Source: Paenibacillus montanisoli
Lineage (GTDB): Bacteria > Bacillota > Bacilli > Paenibacillales > Paenibacillaceae
DNA: 64,000 nt
Direction of reading: 5' to 3'
Assembly: GCF_003268025.1 (NCBI RefSeq)
Contig: NZ_QLUW01000002.1
Location: 248,001 to 312,000, forward strand
This document shows positions 25,223 through 32,779 of this stretch, in pieces. Within the stretch, counting starts at the first letter, position 1. Each line of letters starts with the position of its first letter. A program made the translations under genes and the position numbers. Under the pieces are notes generated by a model that searched no databases, was not told the DNA's origin, and saw only the letters and a list, made by a program, of their open reading frames with translations.

Positions 25223-25226
25223 GAGT

Positions 25227-25706
25227 TTACAGATGGGAACATAGCTGCTCAACAAACTTTTCCAAGTATGCCTGATCAAGCTCGTCGAAGCGGTTCAACT
25301 CCGGGCTATCGATGTCCAATACCCCTAGCAGCTTGCCCTCCTTCATCATCGGAATGACGATCTCCGACTGAGAGGAAGCGTCGCAAGCGATATGGCCCGG
25401 GAACTCGTGAACGTTTTCGACCCGAACCGTCTCCCTCAAGCTGGCTGCTTTGCCGCAAACGCCGCGGGAGAGCGGAATGCGTACGCAAGCCGGCAGTCCT
25501 TGAAACGGTCCCAGCACAAGCTCGTCTTCTTTATACAGATAAAACCCGACCCAGTTGATTCGATTCAGAAACTGATTGAGCAGCGCCGATGCATTGGATA
25601 GGTTGGCAATGCGGTCCGTTTCTCCTTGCAGCAGGGCATGAAGTTGGCTGATCACCAAGTCATAATTTTGCTCGCGTGATCCGCTGTAGGCTTTCGTATG
25701 AAACAT
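25227..25706 (-). CDS. Free methionine-(R)-sulfoxide reductase (GAF domain)
   Basis: 159 residues, a single GAF domain of the fRMsr type. The three family cysteines are present: PACVRIP, RGVCGKAA and HIACDASS; the substrate pocket is WVGFYLYKED and the C-terminal signature is GVLDIDSPELNRFD. It reduces free methionine-(R)-S-oxide using thioredoxin or similar thiols in the cytoplasm. Start at 25706 (MFHTKAYSG) behind AAAGGAG. First gene of a probable two-gene unit with the broken GNAT. Confidence 0.92.
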   Translation of the reverse strand: MFHTKAYSGSREQNYDLVISQLHALLQGETDRIANLSNASALLNQFLNRINWVGFYLYKEDELVLGPFQGLPACVRIPLSRGVCGKAASLRETVRVENVHEFPGHIACDASSQSEIVIPMMKEGKLLGVLDIDSPELNRFDELDQAYLEKFVEQLCSHL

Positions 25707-25775
25707 ATCGTCGGCTCCTTTAAGCGTAAAAAAATGCAATCATCCCTTTATTTTAGCGCAAGGGGAGAATGCAGA

Positions 25776-26270
25776 TCAATGTGAGTGCTCAGCCAGATAG
25801 TTGATTGCGGTATGCGAGATCAGATTTCGATCTCGATATGTGGAAGCGATGATGTCGGCATGCGTGCTTAAAATTCCGTTTTGCAAGAGTACGGCTTTGA
25901 ATCCGCGCTCTATGGCTCCATTATAAGTAAATAAGACGCAATGCTCTGCCGCAAAGCCTGCGATAATCACCAATTCAACGTTTTGCTCCAATAAAATTTG
26001 TTCCAGTTCGGTTTGCCAAAATGCATTGGAGCTCTCTTTCGACACCTTCAAGTCGGATTCATCAATGCGGACTTCTGGAATAATCCCGAATGATTCACGA
26101 TTCGATTCTAGCATGCCTTCAACATCTTGAATATGAATGACTACATGGCCTTTATCGCGAATGAGACCTGAAACATGATTGATATAAGCACACGCATGTT
26201 CGATTACTTTCTTGTCTAGGTCCTCTAAATAGACCGCTTGCATGTCAATAATTAAAAAACCTACCCGCAT
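25776..26270 (-). CDS. Isochorismatase-like cysteine hydrolase
   Basis: 164 residues. Isochorismatase-fold hydrolase with the triad Asp9 (LIIDMQ), a Lys in DLKVSKESSNAFW and Cys in AAEHCVLFT, preceded by the expected IIAGFAAEHCV turn with its non-proline cis-type peptide region. Family members hydrolyse small amides or vinyl ethers (nicotinamidase, isochorismate, N-carbamoyl compounds). The short length is typical. Substrate undetermined. Minus strand, with a small gene 24 bases upstream. Confidence 0.85.
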   Translation of the reverse strand: MRVGFLIIDMQAVYLEDLDKKVIEHACAYINHVSGLIRDKGHVVIHIQDVEGMLESNRESFGIIPEVRIDESDLKVSKESSNAFWQTELEQILLEQNVELVIIAGFAAEHCVLFTYNGAIERGFKAVLLQNGILSTHADIIASTYRDRNLISHTAINYLAEHSH

Positions 26271-26294
26271 TGTACGCCTCCTTATAATCGATCA

Positions 26295-26453
26295 TTAAAA
26301 CTCCACATAAAACGGATGCTGCTCTTCTTGTAAACATAGCTCGATTCGTTGCTTGAAATTTCTCCAAGTGACCATCTCGAGTGCGGCTTCGATCGAGAAA
26401 AAACCTACCTCTAACGATTTGGCTGCTGCAGATACGAAATGCTTTGGAGCCAC
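26295..26453 (-). CDS. Small hypothetical protein, 52 residues
   Basis: GTG start at 26453 preceded by an excellent AAGGAGG, TAA at 26295. The product (APKHFVSAAAKSLEVGFF ... EEQHPFYVEF) is soluble, probably two helices and a short strand, with one Cys. The strong ribosome site and protein-like composition support a real gene between the isochorismatase and the DUF3221 lipoprotein genes, all in one orientation. Family not recognised. Confidence 0.65.
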   Translation of the reverse strand: MAPKHFVSAAAKSLEVGFFSIEAALEMVTWRNFKQRIELCLQEEQHPFYVEF

Positions 26454-26479
26454 CTCATCGCCTCCTTAATTCCCATTCC

Positions 26480-27322
26480 CTATTTTGTTGTTTCATCGAT
26501 GAGTTCCAGTCTTCGTGCTGAAGTTTGAACGGGAAGGGAATCGTTAAACATTCCTGTTGACCATAGTCGTACCTCTTGCTGCTCTTTAAGATCTTCAAAT
26601 GTGATCGGAGCTCCTTGTGCATTGACGATTTCCGAATGCTCCCCGAATCCGAATAGGATACTGGGCTCTTCCTTACCCTCTTCAAGAATGAGAATCTGAC
26701 GATGTGAAGGGTCGATCTTTACAATGGTTCCGACAAACTCCGCTTTCTCGCTCAAGGCTTGGATGTCGTAAGTGATCAACGCTGGGTCGATCAGTCGTTC
26801 AATTTCCGGTTTTGCTTTAGCTTCACTCGTATCGGGCATCGAAATGATAAGTTTGTTCTTTATTACATCAATATTGGAGCCGTATAAATTCAATGTACGA
26901 TAAAGCTCGCGATCACTAAGCTTCTGCTGTGCCTCTTCAAGCTCTTCAATCGAATGAGCAACATGGACTAATTGATAAGTGCCGGCTGCATATTGGTCAG
27001 CAAGCAATTGCCTGATCTCATCATTCAATCCTACGATATTGATGTATACTTTCCCGTCTTTCAGATAGATATCGCCATTTGCAATCTGTTGTTCGTCCAA
27101 AAAACCGCGAACTCCGCCTGGTTCAGCCGCCGCATTGATCGTGCCGGTACCTGCCGGATTCCGGTCAGCCGTATCGACTTGCGGGGCATTCCCGGAATCG
27201 CCGCTTAATGATGTTGTAGAAGGTTCATCGTTGCTGCCGCTCGTTTCCATCCGCGGATCACAGCTAACGACAAGTACGGCTAAGCTAACCAGCAGCAGAT
27301 TGAATAGTAATTGTCGTTTCAT
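26480..27322 (-). CDS. Lipoprotein with C-terminal DUF3221-like domain
   Basis: 280 residues. Lipoprotein signal (LLLVSLAVLVVSC, Cys about 21), then a low-complexity Ser/Gly/Asn/Thr linker to about residue 75. The middle domain (about 80-180) has a conserved-looking ISIEELEEAQQKL-type helix; the last 75 residues (VGTIVKIDPSHRQILILEEG, ending in a beta strand) match the small beta-barrel DUF3221 pattern. Surface-anchored, function unknown. Start at 27322 with AAGGAGAGG. Confidence 0.8.
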   Translation of the reverse strand: MKRQLLFNLLLVSLAVLVVSCDPRMETSGSNDEPSTTSLSGDSGNAPQVDTADRNPAGTGTINAAAEPGGVRGFLDEQQIANGDIYLKDGKVYINIVGLNDEIRQLLADQYAAGTYQLVHVAHSIEELEEAQQKLSDRELYRTLNLYGSNIDVIKNKLIISMPDTSEAKAKPEIERLIDPALITYDIQALSEKAEFVGTIVKIDPSHRQILILEEGKEEPSILFGFGEHSEIVNAQGAPITFEDLKEQQEVRLWSTGMFNDSLPVQTSARRLELIDETTK

Positions 27323-27385
27323 GGAACACCTCTCCTTCTCGAACATTAAGACGAGATTTCGGTTCATTATGTTGCCTGTCGAGCT

Positions 27386-28762
27386 TTAGAAATGTCTCGC
27401 GATCGTTACTAACCGCCTCACGCCTTCGCGCAGTTGACTTTCATTGACGAACGAAAAGCACAATCGGATGCGGTCATCAATAGCGTTCATCGGATCGCAA
27501 ATCGTGCCCGGAATGAAAGATACGGATTGCCGCAAACATTCATCCAAATAAGGAGTCACCGGGAAACCATCCGGCAGCTTGATCCACAGATACAGCCCGC
27601 CTTTTGGACTGACCCATTGCCAGTCAGGCGCTTGCGCTTGGATCAGTTCTTCCTCCATAATGTCGCGCCGAATTTGCAGGGCAATGCGCAGCTTCTTCAA
27701 ATGCTGCTGCATGCGGTCGGATTCGAAGTAATGCAGAAAAATCTTTTGATTGACGAGAGGAGTACCGTTATCCGCCAACGATTTAGACGAGATGAGCGGC
27801 TGAATGACCGATTTGCGCCCCATTACCGCACAGATTCGCAGCCCCGGGGCGACATATTTGCAAAAACTGCGGATGTACACGACCCACCCCTCCGTATCGT
27901 AAGAGAACAGCGGCGGCGGCGGCGGCTGATCGAAATACATATCGTTAAACGCATCATCCTCGATGAGCAGGCAGCGGTAACGTTCGGCCAGTTCGACAAG
28001 CTGCTTGCGCTGCGCCGATGGCACCGTGTAACCGGTCGGATTGTGAAAGGTCGGATTCATGTAAAAAAATCGCGGCCGGTGCTGCTTCATCACCTGCTCA
28101 ACCTTCTCCAAATCGTAGCCTTCCGGCGTGATGTCCACGGCAAAAAAACGGGCGCCATACGCACGAAATACGTCCAGCGCCGCACTATACGTCGGCCGCT
28201 CGACCATGATCGCATCCATAGGCCGTATGTACGTACGAGCGATTAAGTCGATCGCTTGCTGCGCGCCGGATGTGATAAGCAGCTCGCTTGCCGTCAGCTG
28301 CAGCCGGTGCTTTCGAACCATGTACCTGCTCAAGTGCTCGCGTAATTCCTCATCCCCTTGTGCCGTGGAGTACGTGCCCATTAGCTTCGGATAGATATCG
28401 AACACTTGTTTCACATAGTCCGACAGGAACAAATTGGGCAGCAAGTTCGGATCGATGATCGCCGTCGAAAACTGATAAATAGCGGGTTTGCGCTGGATTT
28501 CGGATAACTTGTTTTTCCAATGGCGCTCTGAATCATCCGATTCGACCTGCGGCTTGTGCCTGCTAGCCACATAGTAGCCCGATTTCTCTTTGACCTCGAC
28601 TTTGCCTTCCTGTTTGAGATGCTGATACGCCTTAAACACCGTCAGGCGGTTGACGTCGAGCTCCAATGCCAGCTGACGAACCGAAGGCAGCTTCTCCCCA
28701 GCGTTCCAATCGCCGCGCTCGATCTGATTCACCACATACTCATAGACTTGTCTGTATAGCAT
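27386..28762 (-). CDS. MocR-type PLP-dependent regulator (GntR-aminotransferase fusion)
   Basis: 458 residues. N-terminal GntR winged helix (about 1-70; LPSVRQLALELDVNRLTVFKAYQHL read in parts) and a fold-type-I aminotransferase domain (about 100-455) with NPTFHNPTGYTVP, EDDAFNDMYF and the PLP Lys in SFCKYVAPGLRIC. Such proteins sense PLP or amino acids and usually control a divergent gene. Start at 28762 behind GGGGGCGAG. Divergent from the EamA transporter, with a direct repeat between them at 28814-28841. Confidence 0.9.
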   Translation of the reverse strand: MLYRQVYEYVVNQIERGDWNAGEKLPSVRQLALELDVNRLTVFKAYQHLKQEGKVEVKEKSGYYVASRHKPQVESDDSERHWKNKLSEIQRKPAIYQFSTAIIDPNLLPNLFLSDYVKQVFDIYPKLMGTYSTAQGDEELREHLSRYMVRKHRLQLTASELLITSGAQQAIDLIARTYIRPMDAIMVERPTYSAALDVFRAYGARFFAVDITPEGYDLEKVEQVMKQHRPRFFYMNPTFHNPTGYTVPSAQRKQLVELAERYRCLLIEDDAFNDMYFDQPPPPPLFSYDTEGWVVYIRSFCKYVAPGLRICAVMGRKSVIQPLISSKSLADNGTPLVNQKIFLHYFESDRMQQHLKKLRIALQIRRDIMEEELIQAQAPDWQWVSPKGGLYLWIKLPDGFPVTPYLDECLRQSVSFIPGTICDPMNAIDDRIRLCFSFVNESQLREGVRRLVTIARHF

Positions 28763-28813
28763 CGCTCTCGCCCCCATTACGTTGTTACCATTGTACACGA
28801 TTTTCAATCGAAT

Positions 28814-28841
28814 CTGTTCTATCGCTATTCCTCTGTTCTAT
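28814..28841. promoter_or_regulatory. Candidate MocR operator (direct repeat)
   Basis: CTGTTCTAT occurs at 28814-28822 and 28833-28841, start-to-start spacing 19 bases. It sits between the divergent genes, 12 bases ahead of a TATGAT -10 (28853-28858) facing the transporter and without a good -35, the usual picture for MocR-activated promoters. Confidence 0.65.
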
Positions 28842-28880
28842 TTGCATGCGAGTATGATACTTAACAAAGGGGGAGCAGCT

Positions 28881-29825
28881 ATGATTATTGTCAACTATTT
28901 GATTGTATGTCTTATTTTCGGCACGACGTTTCTCGCGATCAAGATCGGCGTAGACGCTTCGGCGCCGCCGTTTTTCTCAGCGGGTGTGCGCTTCTTTGCC
29001 GCCGGCTTGATTTTATTTCTGTGGATGGTGTGGAGGAAAAAAGCCCGCTGGTCCATTCTGCTGCGCAAAGAAATGCTGCTGACGGGCATCGGTTTGACTT
29101 TCGGTACGTTTTCCACCTTGTACTGGGCCGAACAATACGTCAGCTCGGGTATCGCAGCGGTGCTGTCAGCTACAGGACCGATGATGATACTCGTGCTTCA
29201 AACGATTGCGCTGCGGAAACTGCCCGACAAACGGGCATTCGTCGGCTGCTTCATCGGCTTTGCCGGCGTAATATTGCTGCTGCTGCCTAGCTTGACAGTG
29301 TCGGCCAGCAAATGGTGGGTGATCGGCAGCATCGCCATTCTAGTCGGCGAATTTTGCTACTGCGCAGGTGCGCTCTACTCCAAAGGAGTCATTCAGCGCT
29401 TCCGGGACACGTCGCCGATTGCGCTGAATGCCGCTCAAATGCTCTATGGCGGGATTCTGCTGCTGCTGCTGTCGGTTTGCACAGAACCGCTGAATGTCAG
29501 CAACATGCTGGCGCCGAAAGCGATCGGCTCCATGCTCTACTTGATCGTCATCGGTTCCATGGTCGGACACAGCCTGTTCTACTGGCTCGTCGCCAAGACG
29601 AACCCTGTCTTTCCGTCCACATGGCTGTATATCTCTCCGCTCATCGCGTTGATCGTCGGCGTGTCGTTCTATAACGAAACGGTAACTTGGGTTTCGCAGC
29701 TCGGCGTCGTTACGATCATTACGGGGACAATTATCGTCAACTGGGACAGTTTGCGCCAGTTGCTCCGAAAGCGTGATCACCGCGCGGAGCCGGACCTGTT
29801 GCGGAAGCCCGAGATCCAGACATGA
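28881..29825 (+). CDS. EamA/DMT-family transporter
   Basis: 314 residues, ten hydrophobic segments in two five-TM halves, with DMT-type features (FGTTFLAIKIGV at the start, GFAGVILLLLPSL mid-way, GSMVGHSLFYWLVAK in the second half). Probably exports or exchanges amino acids or metabolites at the cytoplasmic membrane. Start at 28881 (MIIVNYL) behind AAAGGGGGAG. Regulated, by context, by the divergent MocR protein. Confidence 0.88.
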   Translation: MIIVNYLIVCLIFGTTFLAIKIGVDASAPPFFSAGVRFFAAGLILFLWMVWRKKARWSILLRKEMLLTGIGLTFGTFSTLYWAEQYVSSGIAAVLSATGPMMILVLQTIALRKLPDKRAFVGCFIGFAGVILLLLPSLTVSASKWWVIGSIAILVGEFCYCAGALYSKGVIQRFRDTSPIALNAAQMLYGGILLLLLSVCTEPLNVSNMLAPKAIGSMLYLIVIGSMVGHSLFYWLVAKTNPVFPSTWLYISPLIALIVGVSFYNETVTWVSQLGVVTIITGTIIVNWDSLRQLLRKRDHRAEPDLLRKPEIQT

Positions 29826-29878
29826 AAAAAGAGGCATTCCTATAAGCTGGCACTTGCTGCTTAGGGAACGCCTCTTTT
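29826..29878 (+). terminator. Rho-independent terminator of the EamA gene
   Basis: AAAAAAGAGGC pairs with GCCTCTTTT, with inner ATAAGC/GCTTA pairing; the T-run is part of the stem, so it could work in both directions. Confidence 0.75.
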
Positions 29879-29946
29879 GCTTCTATAACTTCCTTTTTTA
29901 CTAGAGTTCGATATTTACGCTTCGGCTGACCACGCCACGGAAATCG

Positions 29947-30759
29947 TTATTTCACATCACTTATCCGGCGGGCAACATGAAGGACTGCGCCCCAATGACG
30001 GCGAACCGATCGATCCGGTCGTCGAAGGAGACGCTCGCGAATCTCGCTGAAGAGCTTGTTCTGCTTCCATTTCTCCATCAGGATGTGGCCGGAAAATGTT
30101 CGGAGCAGCTGAATATAGGCCTCAACCTGATAGATACGCTCCCAGTCGAAATGCCGAATATGAACGACCTCGAACAGGCCGCTTCGCTCAATCTCTTCAC
30201 TCTGTTCACGCAATTCGCCTGACCGCGGACAGAATGAGTCGTCCGGTTTCCCCTCGCCTAATTCTTCGTACACGCTTTGGATTTCACGAAAGAACGGATC
30301 TCCGCCATCGGGAAACACATGGGCTGCATGCCAGAATGCCAGGTGTCCGCCGGGACGCAGAACCTGCCATGCCTTGGCGTACCGGACTTCGGGATCGATC
30401 CAGTTCCAAGCTGTTGCGGCGAATACTAGATCAAACCTCCTTCCCGCCTCGGGCTGCCAATCCTCAAACCGTCCCTCGATTACGTTTGCGTCCATACCGG
30501 CAAGGTTTCGACGTGCAGCAGAAGCAAGCGCAGCGCCAAGCTCTACGCATGTAATCGAAAATCCGCGCTTGGCTAACGAGATTGTAGCCTTGCCTGTAGC
30601 GCAGCCAACTTCTAATAAATGATCCCCAGACTTCAAGCCTGCTGCACGGATCAGCTCGCCGAACAATTCGTCCGGGTAGTCCGGCCGGGCCTGTTGATAG
30701 AGGTCGGCGGCTTGGTCAAACGTTTTGCGCAATGCTTTGTAGTCGTTATTTGAAACCAA
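29947..30759 (-). CDS. Class I SAM-dependent methyltransferase
   Basis: 270 residues. Rossmann-fold methyltransferase: motif I LLEVGCATGKATISLA, acidic residue in ITCVELG, motif near FDLVFAATAWNWIDPE and LRPGGHLAFWH. The C-terminal part (GRIYQV..., HILMEKWKQNKLFSEI) is helical. Substrate unknown. TTG start at 30759 with GGAGTGAGG upstream. Convergent with the EamA gene. Confidence 0.87.
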   Translation of the reverse strand: MVSNNDYKALRKTFDQAADLYQQARPDYPDELFGELIRAAGLKSGDHLLEVGCATGKATISLAKRGFSITCVELGAALASAARRNLAGMDANVIEGRFEDWQPEAGRRFDLVFAATAWNWIDPEVRYAKAWQVLRPGGHLAFWHAAHVFPDGGDPFFREIQSVYEELGEGKPDDSFCPRSGELREQSEEIERSGLFEVVHIRHFDWERIYQVEAYIQLLRTFSGHILMEKWKQNKLFSEIRERLLRRPDRSVRRHWGAVLHVARRISDVK

Positions 30760-30820
30760 AATTCCTCACTCCTTTCCTTTAAAACAAAAAGAAGTCGCCG
30801 CCGCAACTCCTTCTTATTCG

Positions 30821-31183
30821 TTAAATCGAGCAAGCCATCAATACATTTCCGTCCAAGTCTTTAAAGTGGATGACTTCCGCATCCTTATAGACAATTTCAA
30901 CTCCAAGATCAGTGAGGAATTGCAAAGCGGATTGATGATCCGGTGCCGTTAAGCTGAACATGGGCGCCGTAGAAGGGTCTACCTTCTCTCTTTTCTCTAG
31001 AAATAGATTCGAACAACGACTGTCGCTGAAATTAAAAATATGGATATCTTCTCTGGCCGTTTCCGGACTCGGCAATCCCAGCAACCGGCAATACCAGTCT
31101 ACGGATTGTTTTATATCGGTTACATAGACAAATACCGCGGGCAAAATGGGCTTGATTGGAGTTGCTTTCATTTGCTCTAGCAT
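30821..31183 (-). CDS. VOC/glyoxalase-family protein
   Basis: 120 residues, one complete VOC module of two beta-alpha-beta-beta-beta units (PAVFVYVTDIKQSVDWYCRLLG, then IVYKDAEVIHFKDLDGNVLMAC). Family members bind a divalent metal or act as resistance or lyase proteins; no specific metal ligand set can be confirmed. Start at 31183 (MLEQMKATP) behind GGGAGG; the upstream open frame runs into the promoter region of the divergent YmaF gene. Confidence 0.82.
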   Translation of the reverse strand: MLEQMKATPIKPILPAVFVYVTDIKQSVDWYCRLLGLPSPETAREDIHIFNFSDSRCSNLFLEKREKVDPSTAPMFSLTAPDHQSALQFLTDLGVEIVYKDAEVIHFKDLDGNVLMACSI

Positions 31184-31335
31184 GAGCTTTGCCTCCCGAG
31201 ATATGGAATAAATTGCCTGACTTATAATAGCATATTCACCTTGAACTGTATAGGCAAATGCCGTTACACGGCCGCATTCTTCCGCCATACACTATCCCGA
31301 TACAAGTAATCATTGATCCTGAAAGGAGCTTGAGC

Positions 31336-31731
31336 ATGAAAATCCCCGTTACAGGATTTATCATCGATTCCGGTGAAGATGATTCCCTCCACTCCCACAA
31401 GCTCTTTATCACATCTTGGGACGGCAGTTCTCGCCAAACCCATATTCATTCCATATCCGGGATGACCACCGTAAATGACGGTCATGATCATCAGTATGTG
31501 AATTGGACCGCCCCTGCCCCAACCGGCGTACCTCATACGCACAACTATCGTACGGTCACATTTGTCAGCCAGGGCCATACCCATACCATCCAAGGAACGA
31601 CCGGTCCTGCGATTGCCCTTCCCAATGGAGGGCATTATCATGTGTTTGAAGGGGTTACGACGGTTGATGGCCGAAACCCTCATTCACACGGCTACAGCGG
31701 TCGAACAGGCGTCGACGTCAGCAGCATGTAA
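31336..31731 (+). CDS. YmaF-family histidine-rich protein
   Basis: 131 residues, strikingly His-rich, with HxH pairs spread through the chain (HSHK, HIHS, HDHQ, HTHN, HTHT, HYHVF, HSHG). The spacing suggests repeated beta hairpins that could bind zinc, copper or nickel; the family is uncharacterised. No signal peptide is seen. Start at 31336 behind AAAGGAG. Own terminator at 31756. Related proteins are found widely in Bacillus and Paenibacillus. Confidence 0.82.
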   Translation: MKIPVTGFIIDSGEDDSLHSHKLFITSWDGSSRQTHIHSISGMTTVNDGHDHQYVNWTAPAPTGVPHTHNYRTVTFVSQGHTHTIQGTTGPAIALPNGGHYHVFEGVTTVDGRNPHSHGYSGRTGVDVSSM

Positions 31732-31755
31732 AATTAATCGCTCCAATACTACATG

Positions 31756-31782
31756 AAAAAAGCCGCGATTATGCGGCTTTTC
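31756..31782 (+). terminator. Rho-independent terminator (bidirectional)
   Basis: AAAAAAGCCGC pairs with GCGGCTTTT around a short loop, between the convergent YmaF and GyrI-like genes. Confidence 0.8.
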
Positions 31783-31788
31783 GTATTA

Positions 31789-32256
31789 TTATACAACCGG
31801 AAAATACATCTCAATTACAGTGTCTTCCCGTTCCAAGGCATGAACATCGTGCCAATATTCGATGTCGACAGGCCGATGACCGAGATGCTCGTTGATGTAT
31901 TCGTAGGTTTCCGAAATCCGGGATTCCGGGCCTAGATGGATCGTTTTCACATATTGTCCGCCGGGCAGTGTATGGGCGATCATGTCTGCTGGAAGCGTCT
32001 GGTGTTCGGCAACTTCAAGCGCAATAATGTGACGGTACGGTCGATCGTGGGTCCAATATCCGTCTTCCGGATAGATTTGCACCAAATAGACGCCCGCGTT
32101 CAATACGCCTTCCAACTCATCCCTCCGCTGCACCAGGTTCTCGCGCAGTGTGCCGACGATTTTCGATTCTAGGACTTGATTCAAGCTTTGGATAATCTCG
32201 AACCCTATCAGCCGGATTTCCCCTCTGTCCACTCGCTCAACCTGACGCGTCTGCAT
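31789..32256 (-). CDS. GyrI-like small-molecule-binding protein
   Basis: 155 residues with the GyrI/AraC effector-binding fold: LIGFEIIQSL at the start, then AGVYLVQIYP, HIIALEVAEH, LPGGQYVKTIHLGP and VIEMYFPV at the end. The stand-alone domain binds amphipathic ligands or drugs. ATG with GGGGGCG upstream, 14 bases behind the small Cys protein gene; the two may be one unit. Confidence 0.75.
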   Translation of the reverse strand: MQTRQVERVDRGEIRLIGFEIIQSLNQVLESKIVGTLRENLVQRRDELEGVLNAGVYLVQIYPEDGYWTHDRPYRHIIALEVAEHQTLPADMIAHTLPGGQYVKTIHLGPESRISETYEYINEHLGHRPVDIEYWHDVHALEREDTVIEMYFPVV

Positions 32257-32270
32257 TTGAAGATCGCCCC

Positions 32271-32522
32271 CTACATGAATTTACGGCATAGCTCGCACTT
32301 CTTTACCTTCGGGTATTCTCTGGCTTCAAAAAAGTCTTCCGTAAAAAAGTAGCGGCCATGCTGACCCTCTTTCTCAAGCACCTTCGTTCGAAAATGAGTG
32401 ATATCGACTGCGGTACACCGGTTCGAGTGCATCTTCCGGCCGTTCACGTCATCGGCGATGATAAAGTACCCCTGAGTTCCCTTATACGTTTTGAAATCCT
32501 CTAAAGAAGTGATGGGAATCAT
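32271..32522 (-). CDS. Small cysteine-containing protein, 83 residues
   Basis: Soluble, basic. Conserved-looking HSNRCTAVD in the middle and KKCELCRKFM at the C-terminus give C-x(n)-CxxC plus His, a possible zinc site. ATG behind GAGGTGAG. Its family is not recognised. It lies immediately upstream of the GyrI-like gene with a 14-base gap, suggesting co-expression. Confidence 0.7.
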   Translation of the reverse strand: MIPITSLEDFKTYKGTQGYFIIADDVNGRKMHSNRCTAVDITHFRTKVLEKEGQHGRYFFTEDFFEAREYPKVKKCELCRKFM

Positions 32523-32572
32523 CTGCTCACCTCATTACATGTGCTTTACTAGAAAATTCGATATCGAGGTTA

Positions 32573-32700
32573 CTATCCCCTGCTGCTCAATGTAAAATAT
32601 AGTAAATTTTCCTTCGGTTCACGTTCCTGAATGAAACCCAGCTTCTGAAGAAGCCGCTGCGATTGAAGGTTTGTTTCAATATCCGGGTACTTCACTATGC
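32573..32700 (-). pseudogene. Remnant of a GNAT acetyltransferase (C-terminal end)
   Basis: The minus-strand frame ending at TAG 32575-32573 reads NLQSQRLLQKLGFIQERE, the standard GNAT C-terminal block, then LLYFTLSSRG. There is no start codon or N-terminal domain; upstream the frame runs into the cysI terminator. Only the last 40 or so codons of the gene survive. Confidence 0.7.
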
Positions 32701-32736
32701 AATACCGCCTTTTGTTTATGAATGATAGGTTTGACC

Positions 32737-32768
32737 AAAAAAACAGTGAACCCGCTAAGGGTTCACTG
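32737..32768 (-). terminator. Rho-independent terminator of cysJI
   Basis: CAGTGAACCC pairs with GGGTTCACTG, then TTTTTTT on the minus strand, 12 bases after cysI. Confidence 0.88.
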
Positions 32769-32779
32769 CTTGTGCGTGA

